Source: an uncultured Ruminococcus sp.
GTDB lineage: Bacteria > Bacillota > Clostridia > Oscillospirales > Acutalibacteraceae
DNA: 64,000 nucleotides
NCBI GenBank assembly: GCA_902778175.1
Contig: CACYWT010000004.1
Span: forward strand, 85,048 to 149,047
Reading direction: 5' to 3'
Positions 23,447-31,564 of this stretch are shown here, one piece after another. A program made the position numbers and the translations under genes. Each line of letters opens with the position of its first letter. Position 1 is the stretch's first letter. The notes under the pieces were generated by a model. It was not told where the DNA came from. It made no database searches and saw only the letters and a list, made by a program, of their open reading frames with translations.

Positions 23447-24163
23447 TCACTCCAAACAATCTGCGAACGGATTACCTGACATCTGAACCGGATGACTCTT
23501 TTTCAGATTCGGATATTTCTTTTCGCATTTTTCTACAACCCAACTCAGGATTGCTCTATAATCATCCTTATAACTCTTGCCATTGGATAGCTTATAATTA
23601 TTCAACTCTTCTATCAGTTTGACAGTAAATTCTTCTCCGTATGAATCAACAAGTTTTTGTCTTTCTTCGGGGTACATCGTTACTGCATCTGCGTACTTTG
23701 TCTTTGGAGGCTTAACCTCTTTTTTCTTGGTGGGCTTTTTGTCGTCATCGTGAGACTGTGTTTGTTCTTGGTTTTTCTTTCGAGCAGAACTTGCTTTTTC
23801 AGCTCTTTCTTTACGCTTCCTGAGCTTATCTTTCTCTTTGCGATCAAGATAGTTGAACCAGTATTGTTGCCACTCATACCAATCGTGAACATATAATACG
23901 CCGTCTTTTTCGTCGAGCCATTCTTCCTCAACAAGAGCGTCAGCAACTGTTCTCGGATTTACTTTGCCGACATAAGGCGATACTACAGCAGCTATGTCAT
24001 CTCTGTCTGCATTGTCTATCAATCCTGTCATATCGGCGTTTTTTCTCGCCCATAGCCAAAGGATGGTGAGTATTCCGAGTGCCTCAGCTTCTGAGCATCC
24101 TACTTTTTTACGAAACCCTCGGAGCTTTCCGCTGAGGACTTCTTCGTGTACCGCTATCCACAT
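23447..24163 (-). CDS. DnaD-like replisome organizer
   Basis: A 238-residue protein. Residues 1-95 match the phage replisome-organizer winged helix (WIAVHEEVLSGKLRGFRKKVG, ALGILTILWLWARKNAD, LYVHDWYEW). A highly charged linker (residues 105-155) leads to a DnaD-type C-terminal domain (MYPEERQKLVDSYGEEFTV, YKDDYRAILSWVVEKC). It should bind the origin and recruit the helicase loader encoded next. The replication origin of such phages often lies within this gene; no clear iterons were identified here. Confidence 0.85.
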   Translation of the reverse strand: MWIAVHEEVLSGKLRGFRKKVGCSEAEALGILTILWLWARKNADMTGLIDNADRDDIAAVVSPYVGKVNPRTVADALVEEEWLDEKDGVLYVHDWYEWQQYWFNYLDRKEKDKLRKRKERAEKASSARKKNQEQTQSHDDDKKPTKKKEVKPPKTKYADAVTMYPEERQKLVDSYGEEFTVKLIEELNNYKLSNGKSYKDDYRAILSWVVEKCEKKYPNLKKSHPVQMSGNPFADCLE

Positions 24164-24225
24164 AGCAAATCACCTGCCTTTATCGAGGAGCGAACAATTA
24201 TCTGTTCGCTCCTTTCATTCTTACA

Positions 24226-25065
24226 TCAGTTTTCAGGAGTTTCTTCTTCAGCTTTTGCGAGTATCATCTCGTCGAGCTTCCTGTTTATTCTCTCGTAACT
24301 GGTCTTGGTCATGCCTGTAGTGGATTTAAGTCCTTCTTCATTAAGCAAAGCCATAATAACATCATTGCCATCCTTGTCTCCGAAAGCATTGTGAACTTTG
24401 CTAAACATCGCTTTTCTCTCTTCCTGAGTAACGGTCTCTTCTTTTACAGGTGCAGGCTCTGCGTTTGCAGGTATCATTGACGGAACATCAGACTGTCCCA
24501 TTTCTGTTTCGCTGTACAGTCCTTCGTAATCTTTCGGGTACGCTTCTCTGAGGCATTGGCTGATAGCTACCTTCTCTATCATCATGCAAGGCTTGTCTTT
24601 CCAAATGGACTGCTTTTTGTCGTATTCGTCTATGCCGACTTCCTTGTAGGTGGTGACTTCTACATTGTTTCGCATACGATGCACTCTGCACCAACCACCT
24701 ATGAGCTTTTCTGATGGATACAGACAAGCACCCTGTTTCTGAACAATCTCTCCATTAGATCCTCTGCTTACAACTATGCCACTTTCCGTGTAGAGATGGT
24801 TCGGATTTTCTTCCGCTCTTCTCTTGTATGTGTCATACCCGACAACCATCTGAGCAGGCTGTGATCCGAATTTGATAAGGTACGCCTCTCCGGTAACAAA
24901 CGGATTGAGCTTCTGTGCCTCGCACATCTTGATAAACAAGAAAACTTCCTGATCTGTTACTGCTCCGTTACCCTTGACGAGATACTGCTTAACAGTTTCA
25001 GCGTCTAACTGCACATTTCCGAGTGCAGTATCGTACTGCACAATTTTCGTCATATCGCTTGCCAT
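24226..25065 (-). CDS. Bet/RecT-type DNA annealing protein
   Basis: A 279-residue single-strand annealing protein of the Bet (RecT-like) family, ATG 25063-25065 with GGAGG upstream. Family features: VFLFIKMCEAQKLNPFVTGE, YLIKFGSQPAQMVVGYD, GGWCRVHRMRNN, and MIEKVAISQCLREAYPKDY. It pairs complementary strands in phage recombination. The partner nuclease is probably the PD-(D/E)XK protein at 25794. The C-terminal 80 residues are charged and variable. Confidence 0.93.
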   Translation of the reverse strand: MASDMTKIVQYDTALGNVQLDAETVKQYLVKGNGAVTDQEVFLFIKMCEAQKLNPFVTGEAYLIKFGSQPAQMVVGYDTYKRRAEENPNHLYTESGIVVSRGSNGEIVQKQGACLYPSEKLIGGWCRVHRMRNNVEVTTYKEVGIDEYDKKQSIWKDKPCMMIEKVAISQCLREAYPKDYEGLYSETEMGQSDVPSMIPANAEPAPVKEETVTQEERKAMFSKVHNAFGDKDGNDVIMALLNEEGLKSTTGMTKTSYERINRKLDEMILAKAEEETPEN

Positions 25066-25079
25066 TGCAATACCTCCAA

Positions 25080-25790
25080 TCACTTTCTGAAGCTCATGTT
25101 TGCTGTTTCTTTGTAGGTGATGCCGTCAATCTTTATCGCACCCTTTGAAGCCCTGATAAGTTTCATTACAGCAGCTGTGTCAACAGGCCTGATAACTACT
25201 CCCATAACAGTATCAGGCACTTTGCCGAAGTCGATGTCGGTTATCTCCCAATCTCTTCTTACGCTTACGCCTTTAGCTTTTGGAGATGCAACATCTACCG
25301 TTGCCATTCTTGATGCACTATCGGCAATCTCAGCGTCAAGCAGAGCCGCTTTTACAGCTGTTTCATCACCGTTTTCTTCGGCTTTGATTGCTTCTGCGAG
25401 TTTTCTTTCAGCTTCTTCCTGAGCGAGTCTTCTCGCAGCTTCTTCGGCAGCTTTTCTTTCCTGCTCCTTTTTCAGAGCATAAGCTCCCATCGACTTTTTG
25501 AGAGCCGCCTCGGCGTTTTTGAGGGGAGTGAGCATCTGCTTTTCTCTGTCGCAAATATTCTTGTGAGCTTCGTGAGCCGCTTTCTTCATCGGAGCAAAGA
25601 ACTCAGTAACCTCGGACATTGCCTGTTTCAGGTGAATACCAAATTCTCCTGCTTCTGCATACTGTGCATCGTTTTCAACCACAAGGTTATATGCAGCCTC
25701 TTCGTCATTTGCTACCTTTGTTGCAAGTGCTGTCTCCGTGATTGCTTTCTGGTCGATAACAGCTACAACCTTTTCTTCTGTGTTGATCAT
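25080..25790 (-). CDS. Recombination-module coiled-coil protein
   Basis: A 236-residue protein between the nuclease and annealing-protein genes. Residues 35-150 are a long Ala/Glu/Lys-rich coiled coil; the C-terminal domain (VRRDWEITDIDFGKVPDTVM, VMKLIRASKGAIKIDGI, closing MSFRK) is shared by phage proteins found beside RecT genes. The function is unknown, perhaps scaffolding the nuclease and annealing protein (inference). GGAGG precedes the ATG. Confidence 0.65.
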   Translation of the reverse strand: MINTEEKVVAVIDQKAITETALATKVANDEEAAYNLVVENDAQYAEAGEFGIHLKQAMSEVTEFFAPMKKAAHEAHKNICDREKQMLTPLKNAEAALKKSMGAYALKKEQERKAAEEAARRLAQEEAERKLAEAIKAEENGDETAVKAALLDAEIADSASRMATVDVASPKAKGVSVRRDWEITDIDFGKVPDTVMGVVIRPVDTAAVMKLIRASKGAIKIDGITYKETANMSFRK

Positions 25791-25793
25791 AAT

Positions 25794-26405
25794 TTACCTC
25801 CTCTTATATTTCTGAATATGGTTATGAACAACCATAAGAGATCCGAAAACTTCCCAACTTTCATAGTCGTTCTTTTCATAGATTTTCCATTCGTAAAGCC
25901 CGTCGCTTTTCAGGTGAAGAATAGCCTTTCCATCAACGCTGAAGCCGTGACTTTCAAACGCCTTTGCGTATGCTTCAAGCTGAACTCCTGTAAGCATCCT
26001 GTTGATCGAAGCAGAGGTCTTGAAATCAATAAGCAAGAGCTTTCCATCGACTTCCGCTATCATATCAGCAGTTCCGGCATAAAGCATCGACTTGTGATAA
26101 GTTCTGATTTCGTTGGCTACGATGTTCAGCTTATGCTCTTTCGCCCAAGACTTATAGGCTTTGAAGTAACCTTCGTATCTTTCGTCAATGTCTTCTATTC
26201 CGAAAAGAGAATAGTTTTCTATTGCGTTATGTACGGCAGTACCTCTTGCGGCAGCTTTGTTCAAAATTTCTTCGTCAACCGAGCCGTACATTGCATTTGA
26301 AAGCGGACGCATTATCGTTGTAACACTCGGTATCTTGTTACCGTTCAGACAGTAAATATGTCTTTCTTCTTCAAAAGTGAGTTCTTTTAACTCAGGTACA
26401 TTCAT
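25794..26405 (-). CDS. PD-(D/E)XK superfamily nuclease
   Basis: A 203-residue RecB/Cas4-like nuclease. Catalytic features: RGTAVHNAIENY (His, residues 54-65), YAGTADMIAEVDGKLLLIDF followed by KT (Asp of motif II and the D-F-K of motif III, about 109-130), and GVQLEAYAKAF (motif IV, Gln/Tyr). It is presumed to be the exonuclease partner of the Bet/RecT protein, resecting ends for annealing. AGGTGA precedes the ATG. Confidence 0.88.
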   Translation of the reverse strand: MNVPELKELTFEEERHIYCLNGNKIPSVTTIMRPLSNAMYGSVDEEILNKAAARGTAVHNAIENYSLFGIEDIDERYEGYFKAYKSWAKEHKLNIVANEIRTYHKSMLYAGTADMIAEVDGKLLLIDFKTSASINRMLTGVQLEAYAKAFESHGFSVDGKAILHLKSDGLYEWKIYEKNDYESWEVFGSLMVVHNHIQKYKRR

Positions 26406-26623
26406 CAGTAATCACCTGCTGTTCCTTTCTCTGCTCCGCTATCGAGAAGAATGTCAAAAGCATTATCTTTGAAACAATCCTCGTGATAGTAGCAGCCATC
26501 AAATTCGTAGTATTCATCGCCCTCAACGATGTCATCTCCGCACAATTCACACTCGTAAACCGGATCACCTACATCATTCGGGCAACCTACAAGGCATGGA
26601 CTGTGCATACACACCGAACACAT
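26405..26623 (-). CDS. LIM-like small zinc protein
   Basis: A 72-residue protein with many Cys/His: CSVCMHSPCLVGCPN at residues 2-16, ECELCGDDI near 24-32, and YYHEDCF near 45-51, a LIM/treble-clef-like spacing. It is typical of small early phage zinc proteins. The ATG has GGAGG upstream; its stop overlaps the nuclease start by one base. The function is unknown. Confidence 0.75.
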   Translation of the reverse strand: MCSVCMHSPCLVGCPNDVGDPVYECELCGDDIVEGDEYYEFDGCYYHEDCFKDNAFDILLDSGAEKGTAGDY

Positions 26624-26876
26624 TTTTGTTCGCCTCCTTTATTGACATTCCAAATACTGTTGCTGTTGTAATCATAGATCCCTGAACCTTCAAAGGCAGC
26701 TCGTATCTGTACAGTAAAGGGAGATAGTCTTTATCCATACCTGAAACAATGAGTTTTCTTTTGCAGATTTCAAGAACTTCTCTCGCGATATCATCAGGAA
26801 TCATAAAACCGAGTTCCATTTCAGCTTCTCTTCTTGAACGGCGAAGCTCAATGAGGATTTCTTTACTAAGATTCAT
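26574..26876 (-). CDS. Phage early protein of unknown function
   Basis: A 100-residue protein from ATG 26874-26876 (AGGTGA upstream): MNLSKEILIELRRSRREAEM, DDIAREVLEICKRKLIV, then LPLKVQGSMITTATVFGM. Helical N-terminus; no recognised family. Its 3' end overlaps the zinc-protein gene by 50 bases, a long overlap, so its extreme C-terminus may not be conserved. Confidence 0.55.
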   Translation of the reverse strand: MNLSKEILIELRRSRREAEMELGFMIPDDIAREVLEICKRKLIVSGMDKDYLPLLYRYELPLKVQGSMITTATVFGMSIKEANKNVFGVYAQSMPCRLPE

Positions 26877-26897
26877 TATCTTCACCTATTCAAGTAT

Positions 26898-27059
26898 TCA
26901 CGCAGTAAGAGCAGCATCATCAGAACAATCGCTCGGCGACTTAGTGAACACATCAATTCTTATACCTCCAAGTTTTCTAATTTCTTCATCAAGCTGTTTT
27001 TCGGAAGTGATGCCATATTCATCTGAGAGCAGTTTTATCATTTCTTCAACGCTTAACAT
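26898..27059 (-). CDS. Small phage early protein (53 aa)
   Basis: A 53-residue acidic protein: ATG 27057-27059 with GGAGAGGTG upstream, stop TGA 26898-26900. Sequence MLSVEEMIKLLSDEYGITSE, a helical start, then a short GGIRIDVF strand. It overlaps the XRE gene's end by 14 bases. The function is unknown. Confidence 0.7.
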   Translation of the reverse strand: MLSVEEMIKLLSDEYGITSEKQLDEEIRKLGGIRIDVFTKSPSDCSDDAALTA

Positions 27060-27552
27060 TTTCAGCACCTCTCCTTTTTTCGTCGTAAAGCATAAGCTCC
27101 TCGACGAGTAATTTGAGCCTGCTTAAATATCCTATGATCTCGCTCATTTTATCCTTTTGGTCTTCGTCAACTCTGCCGTCACTTGCTATATGAGCAAGCT
27201 CTGCCATATAGTCGTCGAGCTTTCCACCTGATAACAAATCAATCAGAGCAACGGTAGTTCTTTCAAGTGTTCTGATCTCGGTTGCAATTTCTTTTCTGCA
27301 ACCTATCGGACATTCAGATGCACAATACATATTGAGCAAATCAGGTGCATTGTAGAGATCAGCCATAAGAACAACCTTGTCAACCGGAACGACCTTTGTG
27401 TTACCGAGTTCATAATCTGCAAGCGAAGAAGGTGATACTCCAAGCATATCAGCTGCACTTTCCCTGCTATTGAGCTTGTCGTTGTATAACGAAGCCTCTT
27501 TTCTGCACCGGAAGTACATATTTTCGATGCTTTTCATACGGTCACTTCCCAT
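27046..27552 (-). CDS. XRE-family phage regulator
   Basis: A 168-residue protein with an N-terminal XRE helix-turn-helix (residues 15-70: SRESAADMLGVSPSSLADYE), then a Cys motif YCASECPIGCR and a helical C-terminus that may oligomerise. Proteins of this shape often follow the Cro-like gene in Bacillota prophages and regulate early genes. Two ATG starts, 27550-27552 and 27535-27537, each have a usable ribosome binding site. Confidence 0.8.
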   Translation of the reverse strand: MGSDRMKSIENMYFRCRKEASLYNDKLNSRESAADMLGVSPSSLADYELGNTKVVPVDKVVLMADLYNAPDLLNMYCASECPIGCRKEIATEIRTLERTTVALIDLLSGGKLDDYMAELAHIASDGRVDEDQKDKMSEIIGYLSRLKLLVEELMLYDEKRRGAENVKR

Positions 27553-27582
27553 TCTGTTTCACCCTCTTTCGTGATACAATAA

Positions 27583-27831
27583 TTACAGTCCAGAAACCGT
27601 AGTATCAGGAAACTTACTGAACGGTAATTCGGAGTCAAAAAAAATAGCATTAAAGCGTTCAGGCGATAGGCAAAGATCGTTACATATAGCAACCATCTCG
27701 TCAGGAGAAAACTTTACATCTCCACGCTCTTTTTTTGCGTAGGCATCGTCTGATTTTTCGATAACCTGAGCCATATACTTTACGCTTTTGCCTTGTCTGA
27801 CTCTTTCAGCTTTAAGCTCTCTTGTCTTCAT
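27583..27831 (-). CDS. Cro-like XRE regulator
   Basis: An 82-residue helix-turn-helix protein (SVKYMAQVIEKSDDAYAKKE, then FSPDEMVAICNDLCLSPERF), the first gene of the early minus-strand transcript and divergent to the repressor: the position of Cro. A strong consensus promoter with an operator in its spacer lies just upstream, and a second exact operator copy is embedded in the gene's own 3' end. GGAGGG precedes the ATG. Confidence 0.8.
   Translation of the reverse strand: MKTRELKAERVRQGKSVKYMAQVIEKSDDAYAKKERGDVKFSPDEMVAICNDLCLSPERFNAIFFDSELPFSKFPDTTVSGL
27613..27629. promoter_or_regulatory. Operator copy inside the Cro-like gene
   Basis: CTTACTGAACGGTAATT, identical over 17 bp to the operator in the early promoter (27877-27893). 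It lies in the last 15 codons of the Cro-like gene, 264 bp away, where a repressor bound at both could loop DNA or block elongation. Confidence 0.75.
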
Positions 27832-27869
27832 CGAATCCCTCCTGCCATTTGTTTTTTGACTGTAACTTT

Positions 27870-27898
27870 ATTATATCTTACTGAACGGTAATTGTCAA
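27870..27898 (-). promoter_or_regulatory. Early promoter with operator in its spacer
   Basis: Minus strand: perfect -35 TTGACA (27893-27898), 17-bp spacer, perfect -10 TATAAT (27870-27875). The spacer is almost wholly the operator sequence CTTACTGAACGGTAATT (27877-27893, plus-strand reading), whose TTAC/GTAA ends are symmetric. A half copy (CTTACTGAA, reverse orientation) lies at 27925-27933 between this promoter and the repressor gene. This is the lytic/lysogenic switch region. Confidence 0.88.
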
Positions 27899-28002
27899 TC
27901 AGTTTTTAATAAAAAGATTATAATTTCAGTAAGTTTTCTATTAAACCTATAAAATTGTGCTATAATTCATAAAGATACTATCATACGGAAGAGGTGCTAT
28001 AT

Positions 28003-28380
28003 ATGGAAATCAAATTCAGTGAACGACTCGAACACCTTATATCAGAGCGAGGTGTCAACCAAAAATGGCTTGCTGATGAAGCAGGAACAACAGAGGCTAC
28101 AATCAGCAGGTATCTTACATTTGCAAATAAATCTCCGAATGTTGAGATCCTTGCAAGCATAGCATTAGCTCTAAACACAACAACAGACTATCTTCTCGGT
28201 CTTTCTGATGTAAAAAATGCAAGGAACGATCTTACGGCAGAGGAACAGTTGCTTGTAACTGCTTTTCGTAGAGCGTCAGAGCGTGACAAAACAATAACTT
28301 GGCAATTATTCGATACTTATTTATCACAGAATGAAAGGGGATTCTTGCATCAATCAGAGCAAGCGTTAAAGGCAGAATGA
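28003..28380 (+). CDS. Phage repressor (XRE, CI-like)
   Basis: A 125-residue protein starting MEIKFSERLEHLISERGVNQ at ATG 28003 (AGAGGTG upstream). The XRE domain (residues 5-62) includes QKWLADEAGTTEATISRYLT and the common ending TTDYLLGLSDV; a short helical tail likely dimerises. It has no peptidase domain, so induction is not by LexA-like self-cleavage. A TATAAT at 27961-27966 is its likely -10 box. It is divergent from the Cro-like gene over the shared operators. Confidence 0.85.
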   Translation: MEIKFSERLEHLISERGVNQKWLADEAGTTEATISRYLTFANKSPNVEILASIALALNTTTDYLLGLSDVKNARNDLTAEEQLLVTAFRRASERDKTITWQLFDTYLSQNERGFLHQSEQALKAE

Positions 28381-28467
28381 GTAAGATACTTAATATCAAT
28401 AGCAAACGATGGCATCGTTGACAACGCAAAAAATAAAGCCTGCTCACGCAGACTAATGGAGATCATT

Positions 28468-30198
28468 ATGAAAACTACTTCTGAGAAAAAGGCTGCACTA
28501 TATGTTCGTGTTTCGACTCAATATCAAATTGATAAGGACAGCTTGCCTATGCAAAAGGAAGATCTTATCAATTATTCAAAATACGCTCTCGGTATCGACA
28601 AGTACGAAATCTTTGAGGATGCAGGGTATTCTGCAAAGAACACGGATCGTCCTGCGTTTCAACGAATGATGGCAAGACTGAGAACAGGGGAGTTCACACA
28701 TCTTTGCGTTTGGAAGATAGATCGCATAAGCAGAAACCTTCTCGACTTTGCAGGGATGTATGCGGAAATCAAAAATCTTGGCGTTACATTTGTATCAAAG
28801 AACGAACAATTCGACACATCAAATGCTATGGGGGAAGCTATGCTCAAAATCATCCTCGTTTTTGCAGAGCTTGAACGAAACATGACATCGGAGCGTGTTT
28901 CTGCCGTTATGGTTGCAAGAGCAACAAACGGAGAATGGAACGGAGGCAGGATCCCATTCGGGTACGATTATGACAAGCAGGCAAAACTGTTCTCAATAAA
29001 CGAAGAAGAAGCTGCCATCGTGAGGCTTATCTACGAAATGTATGCTTCCGGCAAATCCCTTCTATCAATATCCCGTGAACTAAACGAAAAGGGGATCGCA
29101 ACAAAGAGACGCAATCATTGGAATCCTACCACTATTGACATCATTCTGAAAAATCCGTTTTACACAGGCAGATACAGATATAACAGGCACGACGAAAGGG
29201 CAACAGGGAACAGTCATCCAAGCCATATTAAACCGGAGGAGGAGTGGATATTGGCAGAGGAACATCATCCTGCTATCATTGATGATAGCTTGCAGGAGAT
29301 GGTGGTTGCAAAGCTTCAAGAAAAACGGCGTGGCAACAAGGATTCATCGAAAACATACGAACGTAAAAATACTCATATCTTCGCAGGTTTGCTATACTGC
29401 GGATATTGTAACCTGCAGATGCAAGCTACAATAGACAGGGCAAGAAAAGGCGGCTACCGTCCGTCAATTTACGCATGTACAAGAAAACGCAGATTCTCTG
29501 ATTGTCAGAATAAGTACATTTCCGATGTGGTAGTAGGTCCTTTTGTTTTCAACTACATAGCGAACATACTAAAGGCTCAGAATAACTTCGGTAAATCTAC
29601 AACAGTCGAGGCTTTTGAAAAAAAGCTGCTTAGAGGCACACCGTTTATGGAGATCGCAAGCATAGAACGAGCTGGTCTTGAAGATATGTACTCAGTTCTC
29701 AAATCGGATTCTGAATCATCAGATGTATTTTCTTCTCCTACAGCAAACATAGCAAAAAAGATCGACGAAACTATCGACGAGCGAAATCTGCTTGCATCTG
29801 AGAAACGAAAAAAGGAAAGAGCTTTAGAGAGGCTCAAATCTCTATATCTATACTCAGAGGATGCCATGTCAGAAACAGAATTTCTCGTTTCATCAAAATC
29901 TCTTACAGAGCAAATTTCGGAGATAAACAAAAGGCTTGAAGAACTCGAAAAAGAAAGCTCAACTCACTTTTCGATGTCAGACAAAGAGTTTCTGCAAAAA
30001 GCATCATTGTTCATAATGACTCACGAACTCAAAGAGAAAAGATTCATCAATTTCGTTTCGATGATCCATAAAATAGATCCAAAAATTGTCAAGGATTTCG
30101 TAAAATCTATCATCCAAAAAATTGTAATAAAAGACGGTAGGATCATCAGTATTCGCTTTAAAAACGGCATAGAGCACAAGTTTTTGTATAAGGAATAA
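28468..30198 (+). CDS. Large serine recombinase (phage integrase)
   Basis: A 576-residue integrase starting MKTTSEKKAALYVRVSTQYQ at ATG 28468 (GGAG seven bases upstream). The resolvase domain (residues 8-150) has the nucleophile Ser16 in VRVST and WKIDRISRN; the recombinase domain follows (PFGYDYD to PFYTGRYRYN); then a zinc ribbon (LYCGYC, about residue 310, and YACTRKRRFSDC) and a long coiled coil (about 420-510) typical of large serine integrases. It catalyses integration between short att sites; excision would need a directionality factor not identified here. Confidence 0.95.
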   Translation: MKTTSEKKAALYVRVSTQYQIDKDSLPMQKEDLINYSKYALGIDKYEIFEDAGYSAKNTDRPAFQRMMARLRTGEFTHLCVWKIDRISRNLLDFAGMYAEIKNLGVTFVSKNEQFDTSNAMGEAMLKIILVFAELERNMTSERVSAVMVARATNGEWNGGRIPFGYDYDKQAKLFSINEEEAAIVRLIYEMYASGKSLLSISRELNEKGIATKRRNHWNPTTIDIILKNPFYTGRYRYNRHDERATGNSHPSHIKPEEEWILAEEHHPAIIDDSLQEMVVAKLQEKRRGNKDSSKTYERKNTHIFAGLLYCGYCNLQMQATIDRARKGGYRPSIYACTRKRRFSDCQNKYISDVVVGPFVFNYIANILKAQNNFGKSTTVEAFEKKLLRGTPFMEIASIERAGLEDMYSVLKSDSESSDVFSSPTANIAKKIDETIDERNLLASEKRKKERALERLKSLYLYSEDAMSETEFLVSSKSLTEQISEINKRLEELEKESSTHFSMSDKEFLQKASLFIMTHELKEKRFINFVSMIHKIDPKIVKDFVKSIIQKIVIKDGRIISIRFKNGIEHKFLYKE

Positions 30199-30206
30199 AA
30201 AGATAT

Positions 30207-30253
30207 AAGCCGGAAAAAGACCGCTAAAATCGGGCTTTTCCGGCTTGTTTTTT
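30207..30253 (+). terminator. Terminator after the integrase
   Basis: AAGCCGGAAAAAG (30207-30219) pairs with CTTTTCCGGCTT (30235-30246), one bulged A, followed by GTTTTTT. The T run touches the queA stop codon, so prophage and host transcription are separated at the junction; on the minus strand it may also stop the queA transcript. Confidence 0.9.
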
Positions 30254-31295
30254 ACTTATCGAACATCCCGCTTCCAATAAACATAGCATCACCGAAGCTG
30301 AAAAATCTGTATTTTTCTTCTACGGCAGTTTTGTACGCATTCATTACATTGTCAAAACCGGCAAATGCCGATACCAGCATTATCAGCGTACTTTCCGGAA
30401 GATGAAAATTAGTGATAAGTCCGTCAAGGACCTCAAACTTAAAGCCCGGATAAATGAATATATCCGTCCAGCCCTCGCTTGCGCGGATACAGCCTTCTTT
30501 TTTCGCTACCGTTTCAAGTGTGCGGCAGCTTGTCGTTCCGACGGAGATCACCCTTCCGCCGTTTTTCTTTGTTTCATTGATCAGGTCAGCCGTTTCCTGC
30601 GGAAGCTCGTAATGCTCGCTGTGCATATGATGTTTTGTCACATCATCGACCTTTACAGGACGGAATGTCCCAAGCCCCACATGAAGGGTCACAAAGCCGG
30701 TCTTTACTCCTTTTTTGCGCAGCCTTTCAAGAAGCTCCTGTGTAAAATGCAGTCCTGCCGTGGGCGCCGCCGCACTGCCCAGCTCACGGCTGTATACCGT
30801 CTGATATCTTTCCTTATCCTTGAGTTTTTCGTGTATATACGGCGGAAGCGGCATCTGTCCGAGCTTGTCGAGCGTTTCGTAAAAATTTCCCTCACATTCA
30901 AAATCAACGATACGGTTGCCTTCCTCCGTCACCTCCGCTACGGTACAGCTCATTATCCCGTCACCGAAAACAAACCTTGTTCCGGGTTTCGCTTTTTTCC
31001 CCGGCTTGCAGAGGGTTTCCCATCTCTTGTTCCCTATATGGCGCAGAAGCAGAAATTCGACATTCGCCCCGGTACCGTTTTTTATTCCGTATATTCGCGC
31101 AGGCAATACCCTTGAATCATTAAGTATCAGGCAGTCACCCTCGTTAAGATAGTCGATAATATCATAGAAATGCTTATGCTCAAGTCCGCCGGTCTTTCTG
31201 TTCATAACAAGCATACGCGAGCTGTCACGCGGCTCAACAGGAGTCTGCGCGATAAGCTCCTCCGGCAGATCATAATAAAAATCCGATGTTTTCAT
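30252..31295 (-). CDS. queA: tRNA preQ1(34) S-adenosylmethionine ribosyltransferase-isomerase
   Basis: A 347-residue QueA of normal length, starting [20 protein letters not shown] at ATG 31293-31295 with GGAAGG upstream. Conserved segments: [71 protein letters not shown]. It transfers the ribosyl group of SAM to preQ1 in tRNA during queuosine synthesis. The frame is open far upstream, but the extra residues are not QueA-like. It is the first chromosomal gene beside the prophage. Confidence 0.97.
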   Translation of the reverse strand: MKTSDFYYDLPEELIAQTPVEPRDSSRMLVMNRKTGGLEHKHFYDIIDYLNEGDCLILNDSRVLPARIYGIKNGTGANVEFLLLRHIGNKRWETLCKPGKKAKPGTRFVFGDGIMSCTVAEVTEEGNRIVDFECEGNFYETLDKLGQMPLPPYIHEKLKDKERYQTVYSRELGSAAAPTAGLHFTQELLERLRKKGVKTGFVTLHVGLGTFRPVKVDDVTKHHMHSEHYELPQETADLINETKKNGGRVISVGTTSCRTLETVAKKEGCIRASEGWTDIFIYPGFKFEVLDGLITNFHLPESTLIMLVSAFAGFDNVMNAYKTAVEEKYRFFSFGDAMFIGSGMFDK

Positions 31296-31309
31296 TTTAT
31301 TCCTTCCTT

Positions 31310-31560
31310 TTGAAATAATATGGAACTGCTGCTTTACCGCAGAGCAATACGGAGAGATCATAGGCAATACCGCACAAAGATAGTGCCGCAGATGCGCCGC
31401 CAATTTTTTCGTCAGATTGTGCAAAACGAGCGTAGTTAACCTGACGGTTATCAAGCGAGTGTGCAGAATGACGGAAAAAGAGTACCCCAAGGGCACTTCC
31501 TTCGGGCGCAGCATATGCGGTGCTAAGCCGTAAGGCGTTCTCCCGGCGGTGTTGCCCATA
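31310..31560. other. Intergenic stretch, possible dispersed repeat
   Basis: About 250 bases between queA and the membrane-protein gene. Two minus-strand frames are open across it but do not resemble proteins with known domains. The stretch has a composition unlike both neighbours' intergenic DNA and resembles sequence often seen between genes in related bacteria, where it is misannotated as short hypothetical proteins. It is therefore suspected to be a dispersed non-coding repeat; a second copy is not present in this window. Confidence 0.35.
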
Positions 31561-31564
31561 TTCC

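Larger units (their letters stand above)
1..30206. mobile_element. Prophage (siphovirus-like), right-hand part
   Basis: Contiguous phage genes run from the window's left edge, inside the tape-measure gene, to a large serine recombinase ending at 30198. Module order is lysogeny, replication/recombination, accessory cassette, packaging, head, tail, the usual order of temperate siphoviruses of Bacillota. All genes are on the minus strand except the integrase, the repressor and a lipoprotein. The right attachment site should lie between the integrase and queA (about 30199-30252); the left end, lysis genes and left attachment site are outside the window. No disruptive mutation is seen in the core structural or replication genes, so the element may be functional (inference). 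Confidence 0.95.
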
